This document shows positions 16,142 through 24,889 of a DNA stretch of 39,275 bases, piece after piece. The stretch's first letter is position 1. Every line of letters starts with the position of its first letter. The stretch spans positions 1-39,275 of the forward strand of contig CAYQLT010000025.1 of assembly GCA_964418425.1 (NCBI GenBank), given 5' to 3'. The translations under genes were made by a program, and so were the position numbers. A model generated the notes under the pieces. It did no database searches. It worked only from the letters and a program-made list of their open reading frames with translations, and was not told the origin of the DNA. Source of the DNA: CAYQLT01 sp964418425 (lineage in GTDB: Bacteria; Bacillota; Limnochordia; Limnochordales; Geochordaceae).

Positions 16142-17590
16142 TCAGGGAACCTCCACCACCTGAAGCAGGTTGGTCGAGCCCGCCACGTTCGTCTTCACCC
16201 CGGCCGCCACCGCCACCCGGTCGCCCGAGCCCACCAGGCCCGTGCGGCGTGCCGCCTCCAGGGCCACGTCCAGCATCCGGTCGATATTGTCGGCCCTGGG
16301 CACCACCACCGGAAGCACACCCCACACCATGGCGAGCCGCCGGGCCACCCGAGGGTCCGGAGTGGCCGCGATGACGGGCGCCCGCGGGCGGCAACGGGCC
16401 ACCATCCGGGCGGTCGCCCCGGACTGGGTGGAACACAGGATCGCCTTCAGACCCAGTTCCGAGGCGCTCTGGCAGGCCGCGCGGCTGATGGCCTCCGCCA
16501 CGGAGATGCGCCGCCCGTCCCCGCCTTCGAGGAAACGGGCATGCGCGTACCCCCGACGCTCCACGGCCACCGCGATCCGGTGCATGAACTCCACGGCCTG
16601 AACCGGGTGCAGGCCCACGGCCGTCTCACCGGACAGCATCACGGCGTCCGTGCCGTCCACGATGGCGTTGGCCACGTCCGCCACCTCGGCCCGGGTAGGC
16701 CGGGGGTTGTGAACCATGGACTCCAGCATTTGGGTGGCGGTTACCACAGGCTTCCCGGCGCGGTTGCAGCGCCGGATGATCTCCTTTTGCGCCAGGGGCA
16801 CCTCCTCCAGCGGGATATCCACACCCAGATCGCCCCGGGCCACCATCACGCCGTCTGCGGCTTCGACGATCTCTTCGATGTGGCGCAGGCCCGCTGCGCT
16901 TTCCACTTTCGCAACCACGGGGATGTCGCCCCCGGCCTCCCGGATCGCAGCCCGGACGGCCTCCACGTGCTCGGCCCGGCGCACAAAGCTTGCCGCCACC
17001 AGATCCACATCCGCCTCGACCGCAAAACGCAGGTGCTCCCGGTCGCGGTCCGTGAGGGCGGGCAGATCCACCTCCACACCCGCCAGCGCAACGCCCTGGC
17101 GCGGCCGCACGGTTCCCGGCGTGACAGCCCGGCAGCGCACGCGGCCTGCCTGTACGGCCTCGACCTGCAGTTCCAGCAGGCCGTCGTCGAGGTACACGAC
17201 GCCGCCCGGACGCAGGCTGTCCGCCAGGTGTTCGTAGTAGACGGGAAAAGCGTCATGATCCGACGGTTCGCCGGGTCTCACGCCTTGAAGCACGATCCGG
17301 TCGCCCCGCTCGAGCCGGCGAGCGGCGGGGAAGTCTCCCATTCGGATCTTGGGCCCCTGGATGTCCAGCATGATGGCCAATGGCCGGGTACGGCCCGCGC
17401 TGAGGCGGCGCAGAGCAGCTACCCGGGCCCGGTGCTGGTCGAGGGTGCCGTGGGAGAGGTTGAGCCGGGCCACATCCATCCCGGCCTCCAGCATGGCGGC
17501 CAGCGTGGCCTCGTCTTCGCTGGCCGGCCCCACGGTACAGACGATCTTGGTGTGACGGTACGCCCTGGGGTTGTGGCCGTCGATTTCCAA
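16142..17590 (-). CDS. pyk: Pyruvate kinase
   Basis: This 482-residue glycolytic enzyme converts phosphoenolpyruvate and ADP to pyruvate and ATP. Its motifs run in order: RHTKIVCTVGPAS, ARLNLSHG, IMLDIQGPKIRMG, KVESAAGLRHIEEI, MVARGDLGVDIPLEEV (active-site segment), TQMLESM and MLSGETAVG. A C-terminal allosteric-type domain ends near GSTNLLQVVEV. The length is that of the short form, lacking the extra PEP-utiliser domain found in Bacillus Pyk. The start is probably the TTG at 17588-17590; the ribosome site is weak, so a nearby alternative is possible. It follows accA by 59 bp, matching the conserved accA-(pfkA)-pyk order of Bacillota but without pfkA. Confidence 0.96.
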   Translation of the reverse strand: MEIDGHNPRAYRHTKIVCTVGPASEDEATLAAMLEAGMDVARLNLSHGTLDQHRARVAALRRLSAGRTRPLAIMLDIQGPKIRMGDFPAARRLERGDRIVLQGVRPGEPSDHDAFPVYYEHLADSLRPGGVVYLDDGLLELQVEAVQAGRVRCRAVTPGTVRPRQGVALAGVEVDLPALTDRDREHLRFAVEADVDLVAASFVRRAEHVEAVRAAIREAGGDIPVVAKVESAAGLRHIEEIVEAADGVMVARGDLGVDIPLEEVPLAQKEIIRRCNRAGKPVVTATQMLESMVHNPRPTRAEVADVANAIVDGTDAVMLSGETAVGLHPVQAVEFMHRIAVAVERRGYAHARFLEGGDGRRISVAEAISRAACQSASELGLKAILCSTQSGATARMVARCRPRAPVIAATPDPRVARRLAMVWGVLPVVVPRADNIDRMLDVALEAARRTGLVGSGDRVAVAAGVKTNVAGSTNLLQVVEVP

Positions 17591-17649
17591 GGTTGCGCTG
17601 ACAGGCCCTCGCTTCCCGAACTTCGTACGGGCCCGAAACCCGCGTCGGC

Positions 17650-18834
17650 TCAGCTCGCGGGCGGATGCCCCCCAGACGCCGACCGCCGGGGCGAACGGGG
17701 GCGCGCGCTCCGGACGGACCGACCGGTCTCGTCGGCGGTGGCCTCAGCGGTGGCTTCGGCGGCGCGCTCCGCGGTGGCGTCGCCGCCGGCCTCGGTCGCG
17801 GCGTTGCTGCTGGCGTCGGCCACAGCGCCCCCGCCGGCCTCTAACATGGCATGATCCCCAGCGCCGGCCGTAGCTTCCGTCGCCCACACGCCCGTCCGCC
17901 GGTATCGCTCGAAGCGCTGGCACACCAGGGCGTCGATGCTGAGGGCCTCCAGCTCCTGAAGCGCCTGGCGCAGGGTCTCCCGGATGGCCCCGGCCGTCCG
18001 CTTCGGATCCCGGTGGGCGCCGCCGGGCGGCTCCGGGATGATACCGTCGATGACCCCGAACTGCATGAGGTCCTGGGCGGTAAGCCTCAGCAGCGCCGCC
18101 GCCTCCGGGGCTTTCGAGGAATCTCTCCAGAGGATGGTGGCGCACATCTCGGGGGAGATGACCGAGTACCAGGCGTGCTCCAGCATGTACACCCGGTCTC
18201 CCACCCCGATGGCCAGGGCCCCGCCGCTACCCCCCTCGCCCGTCACGATGCACACGATGGGGGTGCGTAGCTGCGCCATCGCCTGGATGTTCTCGGCAAT
18301 GGCCACCCCCTGGCCCCGCTGCTCCGCCTCGATGCCCGGGAAGGCGCCCACCACGTCGATGAAGGTGATGACGGGCCGGCCGAACTTCTCGGCCTGACGC
18401 ATCAGCCGCAGGGCCTTGCGGTAGCCCTCCGGATGGGGAAGGCCGAAGTTGCGCCGCAGGTTCTCCTTGGTGTCCCGTCCCTTCTGGGTGCCGATGACGG
18501 TCACGGGACGGCCCTCGAAGCGAGCCAGACCGCCCACCATCGCGGCATCGTCGCCAAAGCGGCGATCCCCGTGCAACTCCAGGAACTCGTCGAAGATCAG
18601 CCCCACGTAGTCCAAAAACGTTGGGCGCCCGCTGTGGCGGGCGACCATTATCCGTTGCCACGGCGTCAGGGAACTGTACAGCTCCTGGCGCAACCGCTGC
18701 GCCTGGCGCTCCAGGGCGGCGATCTCCTCTGCCAGGTCGACGCCCTGTTCGCTGCTGAACGTCTTCAACTCGTTGAGTCGCTGCTCCAGCTCAACCAGGG
18801 GGCGTTCCCACTCAAAAACCCCGTTGCTGAGCAT
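17650..18834 (-). CDS. accA: Acetyl-CoA carboxylase carboxyltransferase subunit alpha
   Basis: This protein of about 394 residues forms the carboxyltransferase with AccD and makes malonyl-CoA for fatty acid synthesis. Family landmarks are FEWERPLVELEQRLNEL, WQRIMVARHSGRPTFLDY, ELHGDRRFGDD, GTQKGRDTKENLRRNFG, PEGYRKALRLM, FIDVVGAFPGIEAE and GEGGSGGALAIG. The ATG at 18832-18834 (after AAGGAACGG) gives the normal N-terminus; an upstream ATG at 18858 adds eight residues. The gene start overlaps the accD end. The last 75 or so residues are abnormal for AccA: an Ala/Thr/Glu-rich repetitive stretch (ATAEATADE and similar), then an Arg/Ser tail. This is a low-complexity extension or the product of slippage at repetitive GC-rich DNA. 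Confidence 0.96.
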   Translation of the reverse strand: MLSNGVFEWERPLVELEQRLNELKTFSSEQGVDLAEEIAALERQAQRLRQELYSSLTPWQRIMVARHSGRPTFLDYVGLIFDEFLELHGDRRFGDDAAMVGGLARFEGRPVTVIGTQKGRDTKENLRRNFGLPHPEGYRKALRLMRQAEKFGRPVITFIDVVGAFPGIEAEQRGQGVAIAENIQAMAQLRTPIVCIVTGEGGSGGALAIGVGDRVYMLEHAWYSVISPEMCATILWRDSSKAPEAAALLRLTAQDLMQFGVIDGIIPEPPGGAHRDPKRTAGAIRETLRQALQELEALSIDALVCQRFERYRRTGVWATEATAGAGDHAMLEAGGGAVADASSNAATEAGGDATAERAAEATAEATADETGRSVRSARPRSPRRSASGGHPPAS

Positions 18835-19720
18835 GGCGACCGTTCCTTCCCGGTTCATGCAGCGCCAGAAGGCGCACCAGCGTGCTCTTCATCTGGCGCC
18901 GGTCCACGATGAGGTCGATCATGCCGTGTTGCAGTGCGAACTCCGCGGACTGAAAGCCCGAAGGAAGCTTCTGCCGGATGGTCTCCTCCACCACCCGGGG
19001 CCCGGCGAACCCGATCAGGGCGCCCGGCTCGGCCACGACCACGTCCGCCAGGGAGGCGAAGCTGGCGTAGATCCCCCCCATGGTGGGATCTGTCAGCACG
19101 GAGACGTACAACAGCCCCCGGCGGGAGTGCTCGGCCACCGCCTGGGCCGTCTTCACCATCTGCATGAGGGAGAGGATCCCCTCCTGCATCCGGGCCCCGC
19201 CGCCGCCTGCCGAGAACACCACCACGGGCAACCCCAGCTCCGTCGCCCTCTCGAACGCCCGGGCGATCCGCTCGCCCACCACCGAGCCCATGCTGCCACC
19301 CATGAACCCGAAGTCGATGGCGCCGACCACCACCGGCCGGCCACCCATGGTACCCCTGCCCGTGACCACGGCCTCGTCGAGGCCCGTCGCGCTGCGGGAC
19401 TTGGCCACCTTTTCCTCGTACCCGGGAAACCCCAGGGGATTCACGCTGGCCAGATCCGTGTCGAACAGCTCGAAGGCCTGCAGGTCGTCCAGCACCAGCT
19501 TCAGGCGATCTCGAGCCCCCAGCCGGTGGTGGTATGAACAGCGCGGGCAGACCCCATAGTTTTTGGCAAGCTCCTTGGCGTACAGGATGGCGCCGCAGCC
19601 CGAGCACTTGGACCACAGCCCGCCGGGCGCCTCCCTGGGAGCGGGGGCCCGTGCGGGCGCGGGCGGCTTCACGGTCACATACCGCGGCTTGCCACGAAAC
19701 AGGTTGAGCATCGCCTTCAT
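18812..19720 (-). CDS. accD: Acetyl-CoA carboxylase carboxyltransferase subunit beta
   Basis: This 302-residue partner of AccA has the N-terminal zinc ribbon complete: Cys39 and Cys42 (KCSGC), Cys58 and Cys61 (CPRC). The carboxyltransferase core shows FGFMGGSMGSVVGERIARA, FSAGGGGARMQEG, SLMQMVKTAQA, LTDPTMGGIYAS and IGFAGPRVVEETI. A Pro/Ala-rich linker precedes the ribbon. I chose the ATG at 19718-19720 because it overlaps the TGA of the small upstream gene (ATGA), a typical coupled start; an ATG three codons later is also possible. The 3' end overlaps accA by 23 bp, consistent with equal production of the two subunits. Confidence 0.96.
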   Translation of the reverse strand: MKAMLNLFRGKPRYVTVKPPAPARAPAPREAPGGLWSKCSGCGAILYAKELAKNYGVCPRCSYHHRLGARDRLKLVLDDLQAFELFDTDLASVNPLGFPGYEEKVAKSRSATGLDEAVVTGRGTMGGRPVVVGAIDFGFMGGSMGSVVGERIARAFERATELGLPVVVFSAGGGGARMQEGILSLMQMVKTAQAVAEHSRRGLLYVSVLTDPTMGGIYASFASLADVVVAEPGALIGFAGPRVVEETIRQKLPSGFQSAEFALQHGMIDLIVDRRQMKSTLVRLLALHEPGRNGRHAQQRGF

Positions 19721-19920
19721 CCACCCATGGCCCGAGCCAGCACTTCGCTGGCGTCCTTGGCTTCCGAGCTGGGAACCAGGATCTCGAAGCCCGCCTCTTC
19801 GGCGTTTCGGATCCCCCGAATCGGCCTCACCGTCACCATCAGTCCCTCGCGCTGGAGCAGATCCCGCAGCATGGTGGCCACCGAACGGGTGGGGGCGATA
19901 TAGACCACTATCCAGCCCAC
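19717..19920 (-). CDS. Small conserved protein (DUF2007-like)
   Basis: This 67-residue protein has an alpha-beta pattern (WIVVYIAPTRSVATMLRDLLQREGLMVTVRP, then FEILVPSSEAKDASEVLARAM) resembling the small putative signal-transducing DUF2007-like fold. Similar short proteins sit just before accD in several clostridia and are sometimes mislabelled glutamate decarboxylase; I see no basis for that activity. The start is a GTG at 19918-19920 with GGGGAG 9 bases upstream. Its stop overlaps the accD start, so it is translationally coupled to the carboxylase and could modulate it (inference). Confidence 0.8.
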   Translation of the reverse strand: MGWIVVYIAPTRSVATMLRDLLQREGLMVTVRPIRGIRNAEEAGFEILVPSSEAKDASEVLARAMGG

Positions 19921-19941
19921 CTTGTGCCACTCCCCGGGTCG

Positions 19942-20217
19942 TCAGCCCTCAAGGCCGGCCTCGAGGTGGCCGTGGCGAGTCCAGATCGCCGCTCGCCCGC
20001 GCACCTTAATGGCAGCGGTGTGCTGGGTGAACTGGGCGATCATGACCTCGCCCCGGTCCAGCTTTTCCGCATGATGAAACCGCGTATCCGGGCCTCGGGT
20101 GAGGCCCATCACCGTTACCCCATCCTCAAGGGCTTTGATGACCACGAAGTCGCCCAACACCACTTCGGCCTTGTCGCCGCTCTCCCCTTTGAGGGGCGGA
20201 CGGCCTGCCGGATGCAT
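19942..20217 (-). CDS. mtrB: trp RNA-binding attenuation protein (TRAP)
   Basis: This protein of about 91 residues is a clear TRAP. The core from DFVVIKALEDGV to IKVRG is near-identical in pattern to Bacillus MtrB: GLTRGPDT and FTQHTAAIKV form the tryptophan pocket, and EKLDRGE and IKVRG supply the RNA-binding Lys/Lys/Arg residues. TRAP forms an 11-mer ring that, with tryptophan bound, wraps RNA carrying spaced GAG/UAG triplets to attenuate trp genes. Residues 1-20 before the core are a variable extension. I chose the ATG at 20215-20217 (GAGGGGG 9 bases upstream); a GTG at 20239-20241 would add eight residues. It lies within the dnaE-pgpA-acc transcription unit rather than next to folE (mtrA) as in Bacillus. 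No trp gene is in the window. Confidence 0.95.
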   Translation of the reverse strand: MHPAGRPPLKGESGDKAEVVLGDFVVIKALEDGVTVMGLTRGPDTRFHHAEKLDRGEVMIAQFTQHTAAIKVRGRAAIWTRHGHLEAGLEG

Positions 20218-20315
20218 GCCCACCGGCCCCCTCACCTCCACCCCGTAGCGCCCGGGCGGCGCCCGCTGCGGCCTGCGCCGATCCCTTGTTCCTCCGCGTC
20301 AAGCCCGACCCTCTA

Positions 20316-20876
20316 TCACCCCGCCTGCTCCATAAAGCGGCCGCCCGGCCGGCTTTCCTGCGGCGTCCCGCCCGCCCGGGCCAGGGGGTCGTCCTGGCTG
20401 CGGCCATGGGCGAGGCGTGCCGACGCTGCGGCGGCGATGCCCGCCACCAGGTCGTCCAGGAAGGTGTGCACGGCCCCGTCACGGTGGCGGTTGAGGTGGC
20501 CAATGACCCCGACCTTGCGCTTGTCAAGAAAGCCGAAGGTGGTCAGTCCCACAGAGCCGTACAGGTTGGTGATGGCCAGCGCCAGCACCTCGTCGATGCC
20601 GTAGAGGGGGTCATCGTTGCGGATCGCGCTGCGCAGCGGCTCCGGCAGGTGCCCCTGCTCCGCCATCACGTCCAGGGCAATGCCGGTCAGGATGGCAAAC
20701 TGAGCCTCCCGCTTCTGCACCACGCGCCGAACGCTGTCCAGGCAATCCTCCAGGCTGAGCGTCGGGTCCCGAGGATGCTGGAGCTCGAAGACGATGCGGG
20801 CAATATCCTCCAGCTCCACACCCCGTGACCGCAGCCACGCCACCACCTGCTCCTCCACTACGCCCTCACCTGCCAT
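20316..20876 (-). CDS. Phosphatidylglycerophosphatase A family protein (PgpA/YutG-like)
   Basis: This 186-residue protein matches the soluble Bacillota branch of the PgpA family. The conserved C-terminal core is ITNLYGSVGLTTFGFLDKRKVGVIGHL, followed by VHTFLDDLVAGIAAAASARLAH (about residues 103-160). The N-terminal half resembles YutG-type proteins (VEEQVVAWLRSRGVELEDIARIVFELQ; EAQFAILTGIALDVMAEQ). PgpA dephosphorylates phosphatidylglycerophosphate in phospholipid synthesis; for this branch the substrate is inferred. There are no strong transmembrane helices. The tail after residue 160 is variable. It lies between dnaE (84-bp gap) and mtrB, same strand. Confidence 0.87.
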   Translation of the reverse strand: MAGEGVVEEQVVAWLRSRGVELEDIARIVFELQHPRDPTLSLEDCLDSVRRVVQKREAQFAILTGIALDVMAEQGHLPEPLRSAIRNDDPLYGIDEVLALAITNLYGSVGLTTFGFLDKRKVGVIGHLNRHRDGAVHTFLDDLVAGIAAAASARLAHGRSQDDPLARAGGTPQESRPGGRFMEQAG

Positions 20877-20960
20877 GCGCCCCGCTGTCGGCCCGCTTGC
20901 GAACCCCGGGCCACCTCGCCCACCGCCAGGGGCCTTGCCGCCCTGCGGGCAAAAAGCGGG

Positions 20961-23900
20961 CTAAAAGGGTACGACCTGCGCCGCGCCGGCATGCTCGCTC
21001 TCCTCGGTTCGGGTGCCGATGATCATGGGCATCTCTCCGGTGAGCCGGGCCAGATCCGCCACCAGGTTCGGCTCCGGCTCCACCCAGTACTGCCTTTGCA
21101 CGGAAAGCAACCGCCGGCGGCTGCGCCCGGACATCTGCACCACCACGGGCGTCGGGCCGGGATAGCGGCGCAGCACTTCGGCCACCCGCTCCACCACCTC
21201 TGCCGGCCGCCCTGCCCCGGCCCGGCCTGCCGGCATCTTCACGATCACCACCTGGTCCAGGGGCATCGCCCCATCCCCGATGAGCTTCAGGCTCCCGTCG
21301 TCGTCCCGGCTCAGCGTACCCCAAACCAGGGCCGGCCGGCCAGGGTGCACCCCCTCGAAGCCCTCGAGGCTGCGGGGGAAGACCAGCACCTCCACCGAAC
21401 CCGTCTCGTCTTCCAGCACCAACCGGCGCATCGGGTGGCCGCTTTTCGTCGTCAGGCGCCGGTCGGCCTGCACCAGCCCCGCCACCATGGCCGCACTGCC
21501 GTCCGTGCCGCTCTCGGCCAGCTCGGCCACCGGCGCATCCCGAAACATGGAAAGCCGCTCCCGCCACGGGTCGGCAGGGTGGCCCGACAGGTAAAACCCC
21601 AGCGCCTCCCGCTCTCCGGCCAGCCGCCTCTCCACGCTGAACTCCGCCACGTCCGGCAGGCGCTCCTCCGCCTCCTCGACGCCATCACCCAGGCTTGCCT
21701 CGTCGAACAGGCTGCCCGGGGACGGCGCGGTGCGCGACGTTGAACGGGCGCGGTGGCACTGGTGCCAGATGGCGGGCAGCGCAGCCAGAAGCGCCGCCCG
21801 GGAGCCGAAGTCGTCCAGCGCGCCGGCCTGGATGAGGCTCTCCACCACCCGCTGGGTGAAGGAGCCCGAGGAGGCCGCCGCCCGCAGGGTCCGGCGGCAA
21901 AAGTCGCCGAGGCCCCGAAAGGGCCCGCCCTGGCTGCGCGCCTCCAGGATGGCTCGCACCGCCGGCTCCCCCACGTGCTTGATGGCCAGAAGCCCGAAGC
22001 GGATGCCCGTCCCCTCAGGCCAGAACTCGCCCCGGCTCTGGTTGACCGAAGGTGGCAGGATCGGGACGCCGGTCTGCCGGCAGGCGTCCACGTAGAGCTT
22101 CACCTTGTCGCTGTTGGCGGCCACGCTGGTCAGCAAAGCCGCCATGAATTCCACCGGATAGTGAGCCTTCAGGTACGCGGTCTGGTAGCTGATGAGAGCG
22201 TAGGCCGCCGAATGGGCCACGTTGAAGGCATACTGCGCGAAGCGCTCGATCTCGGCAAACAGCCCCTCGGCCAGTTCCCGGGGGTATCCCCGGGCCACCA
22301 TGCCGTCCACGAACCGCGCCCGCTCGGCTGCCATCTCCTCCGGCTTCTTCTTGCCCATCGCCTTGCGCAGCACGTCCGCCTGGCCCGGGGTGTAGCCGGC
22401 CATGTCCGTGGCGATGCGCATGACCTGCTCCTGGTAGACGATGATGCCGTAGGTGTCCCGCAGGATGGGTTCCAGGGCCGGGTGCGCGTACCGGATGGGC
22501 TGGCGCCCGTGGCGGCGGGCGACGAATTCCCCCAAGAACTGCATCGGGCCCGGGCGCCCCAGGGCCAGCGCGGCGACCAGATCGCTGAACCTCTCCGGCT
22601 GAAGCTCCCGCATGAGGCCCTTGAAAAGGCGGCTTTCCAGCTGGAAGACCCCGTCGGTCTCGCCGCGCCCCAGCATGCGGTAGACCACCGGGTCGTCCAG
22701 GGGCAGGCGGTCGATGTCCAGTCGGGCCTTGCCCTGCCGGGCCAGCATCTCCACGGTGTCCCGCAGCACCGTGAGGTTGCGCAGGCCCAGAAAATCCATC
22801 TTGAGCAGGCCCATCTCTTCGAGGTTTTCCATGGGGTACTGGGTGACCACCGCGCCATCGGACGTGCGGGCCAGGGGCACCATGCGGGTGAGGGGCTCGG
22901 GTGCGATGACGACCCCGGCGGCGTGCATGGAGAGATGTCTCGGAAACCCCTCCACCTGGCGGGCCAGGTCGATGAGGCGTCGCACCTGCTCGTCCGACTC
23001 GTAGCGCCGCCGCAGCTCTTCCGATTCCTCCAGCGCCTGCTCGAGGGTGACATTGGGGCCCGAGGGCACCAGCTTGGCCAGGCGGTCCACCTCGGCGTAG
23101 GGCACCTGCATGACCCGGCCCACGTCGCGGATGGAGGCCCGCGCCGCCATGGTTCCGAAGGTGGCGATCTGGGCCACCCGATCCTTGCCGTAGCGCCGGA
23201 TGACGTACTCGATGACCTCATCCCGGCGGTCGTCGGCGAAGTCGATGTCGATGTCGGGCATGGACACCCGCTCGGGATTGAGGAACCGCTCGAAGATCAT
23301 GCCGTGGTCCAGCGGGTTGATGTTGGTGATTCCCAGGCAGTACGCCGCCAGACTGCTGGCCGCCGAACCCCGCCCCGGGCCCACCGGGATACCGCTTTGG
23401 CGGGCGAAGTTGACGAAATCCTGGACGATGAGGAAATAGCCCGAAAAGCCGGTCCTCCGGATGATCTCCAGCTCGTACTCCAGACGGGAGCGTATCTCCT
23501 GAGAAAGCTGCCCGAAGCGGCGCTCGGCACCCGCCATGGTGAGCTCCCGAAGGTATTCGTCGGGCGACTGCCCCCGGGGGGTGGGAAATTCCGGAAGCCG
23601 GGGCTTGCCCAGTTTCAGCTCCACATTGCACCGCTCGGCGATGGCCAGGGTCTGATCGCAGGCCTCGGGCAGGTCGGCAAAGCGCTCCCGCATCTCCTGC
23701 GGGCTTCGCAGGTAAAACTCCTCGGAGGCAAAGCGCAAGCGGTTGGTGTCGTTGAGGAATTTGCCCGTCTGAATGCACAAGAGCACGTCATGAAAGGCCG
23801 CATCCTCGCGGCGCAGGTAGTGGACGTCGTTGGTTGCCACCAAAGGCAGTCCGAAGCGGCGGGCCAGCGACACCAGCTGCCGGTTGAGCTCCTCCTGGCC

Positions 23901-24449
23901 CTGCACGCCGTTTCGCTGAAGCTCCACGAAAAAGCGGTCGCGCCCGAAGATCTCCAGGTAACGCTCCAGCGCCGCCACCGCGCCCGCTTCGTCCCCCCGC
24001 ACCAGCGCCTCGCAGATCTCGGAGGACATGCAGCCCGACGTGGCGATCAGGCCGCCGGCGTGGGCTGCCAGGGTCTCCCGGTCGATGCGCGGCTTGTAGT
24101 AAAACCCCTCCAGGAAGCCGATGGTGGACAGCGCCATCAGGTTGCGGAAGCCTTCCTCGTCTTCAGCCAGCACCAGCAGGTGGTAGGCGGCTTCGGAGGG
24201 GCCGCCGGACCGCTGGCGGCGGTCGCCGGGCGCCAGGTAGAGTTCGCAGCCCAGGATCGGCTTGACGCCCGAGGCCCGGGCCAGCTTGTAAAACTCCACC
24301 GCCCCGTACAGCGCCCCGTGGTCGGTCACCGCCACGGCCGGCATGCCGAAGGCTTTCACCTGCTCGACCAGGTCCTCCAGGCGGCAGGCCCCGTCGAGCA
24401 GGCTGTACTGGCTGTGGGTATGCAGGTGCACAAACGAGCCGCTTCTCAT
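20961..24449 (-). CDS. dnaE: DNA polymerase III subunit alpha
   Basis: This is a 1162-residue replicative polymerase of the DnaE type. The N-terminal PHP domain starts at FVHLHTHSQYSLLDG and has VTDHGALYGAVEFY. The polymerase active site is PDIDIDFADDRRDEVIEYV (near residue 400), giving catalytic aspartates. GPGRGSAASSLAAYCLGIT, KMDFLGLRNLTVL and the finger segment YQEQVMRIATDMAGYTPGQADVLRKAMGKK are all present. A helix-hairpin-helix region and an OB-fold follow (VAGLVQADRRLTTKSGHPMRRLVLEDETGSVEVLVFP, near residue 990). There is no internal 3'-5' exonuclease, so it is not PolC. The ATG at 24447-24449 follows GAGGTAGGCGG. It heads the leftward housekeeping block and diverges from ytrH. Confidence 0.98.
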   Translation of the reverse strand: MRSGSFVHLHTHSQYSLLDGACRLEDLVEQVKAFGMPAVAVTDHGALYGAVEFYKLARASGVKPILGCELYLAPGDRRQRSGGPSEAAYHLLVLAEDEEGFRNLMALSTIGFLEGFYYKPRIDRETLAAHAGGLIATSGCMSSEICEALVRGDEAGAVAALERYLEIFGRDRFFVELQRNGVQGQEELNRQLVSLARRFGLPLVATNDVHYLRREDAAFHDVLLCIQTGKFLNDTNRLRFASEEFYLRSPQEMRERFADLPEACDQTLAIAERCNVELKLGKPRLPEFPTPRGQSPDEYLRELTMAGAERRFGQLSQEIRSRLEYELEIIRRTGFSGYFLIVQDFVNFARQSGIPVGPGRGSAASSLAAYCLGITNINPLDHGMIFERFLNPERVSMPDIDIDFADDRRDEVIEYVIRRYGKDRVAQIATFGTMAARASIRDVGRVMQVPYAEVDRLAKLVPSGPNVTLEQALEESEELRRRYESDEQVRRLIDLARQVEGFPRHLSMHAAGVVIAPEPLTRMVPLARTSDGAVVTQYPMENLEEMGLLKMDFLGLRNLTVLRDTVEMLARQGKARLDIDRLPLDDPVVYRMLGRGETDGVFQLESRLFKGLMRELQPERFSDLVAALALGRPGPMQFLGEFVARRHGRQPIRYAHPALEPILRDTYGIIVYQEQVMRIATDMAGYTPGQADVLRKAMGKKKPEEMAAERARFVDGMVARGYPRELAEGLFAEIERFAQYAFNVAHSAAYALISYQTAYLKAHYPVEFMAALLTSVAANSDKVKLYVDACRQTGVPILPPSVNQSRGEFWPEGTGIRFGLLAIKHVGEPAVRAILEARSQGGPFRGLGDFCRRTLRAAASSGSFTQRVVESLIQAGALDDFGSRAALLAALPAIWHQCHRARSTSRTAPSPGSLFDEASLGDGVEEAEERLPDVAEFSVERRLAGEREALGFYLSGHPADPWRERLSMFRDAPVAELAESGTDGSAAMVAGLVQADRRLTTKSGHPMRRLVLEDETGSVEVLVFPRSLEGFEGVHPGRPALVWGTLSRDDDGSLKLIGDGAMPLDQVVIVKMPAGRAGAGRPAEVVERVAEVLRRYPGPTPVVVQMSGRSRRRLLSVQRQYWVEPEPNLVADLARLTGEMPMIIGTRTEESEHAGAAQVVPF

Positions 24450-24470
24450 CCGCCTACCTCGCCCTCGCGG

Positions 24471-24480
24471 AGCATACCAT
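24471..24480. promoter_or_regulatory. Possible overlapping divergent -10 elements (dnaE / ytrH)
   Basis: On the minus strand TGGTATGCT is an extended -10 about 20 bp before dnaE. On the plus strand the same bases read CATACCAT, similar to the sigma-E -10 word expected for the sporulation gene ytrH. No convincing -35 accompanies either, so this is tentative. Confidence 0.25.
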
Positions 24481-24559
24481 CCATCGGGCCCGACGCCGTG
24501 CGGAATCTTGGCGGCCTCTTGCGCCTCACGGGCCGGATCGGCGAGGCACGAATGCGACG

Positions 24560-24889
24560 ATGCTGGAACGGGAAAACCCCCTGCATCAGGCTGTGGTCGC
24601 CTTGTTTGTGGCCTTCGGGGTTGTCGTCGGCGGCTCGCTCGCCGGCGGGATTGGCGCGCTCTTCACCGGCCGCTCGCCCATTGCCACCATACAGGAGCTT
24701 GCCCGCACGATCAAGCTGTGGGCCGTGGTCGTAGCCATCGGGGGAAGCTTCGCCACCATCCAGGCCATCGAAAGCGGGCTTCTGGCAGGCCAGCCTGCCA
24801 TCCTGGGGCGCCAGCTCAGCATCATGGTCGCGGGCATGGCCGGGGCGCAGCTCGGGCAGTGGGCGGTGCTCGCGCTGATCGGCCCATGA
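24560..24889 (+). CDS. ytrH: Sporulation membrane protein YtrH
   Basis: This 109-residue integral membrane protein has three hydrophobic stretches: residues 11-35, 50-68 and 84-107. It matches YtrH in length and sequence pattern (FVAFGVVVGGSLAGGIGALFTG; LWAVVVAIGGSFATIQAIESG; GAQLGQWAVLALI). In Bacillus, YtrH is made in the mother cell under sigma-E and is needed for efficient spore formation, and ytrH-ytrI lie beside dnaE as here. The ATG at 24560 has only a modest GAGG upstream. Its stop overlaps the ATG of the next gene. Its presence argues for an endospore-forming host. Confidence 0.9.
   Translation: MLERENPLHQAVVALFVAFGVVVGGSLAGGIGALFTGRSPIATIQELARTIKLWAVVVAIGGSFATIQAIESGLLAGQPAILGRQLSIMVAGMAGAQLGQWAVLALIGP

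Noticed and set aside
15131..17854. 907-residue plus-strand open frame
   Set aside because: It crosses ald, pyk and accA on the opposite strand, all with full family motifs; it is a composition artefact.
19942..20315. TRAP binding site (spaced GAG/UAG triplets) near mtrB
   Set aside because: No run of regularly spaced triplets was seen in the leader or neighbouring intergenic DNA.
21753..24734. 993-residue plus-strand open frame opposite dnaE
   Set aside because: The minus strand encodes an unmistakable DnaE. The antisense translation has no recognisable domain and a biased composition.
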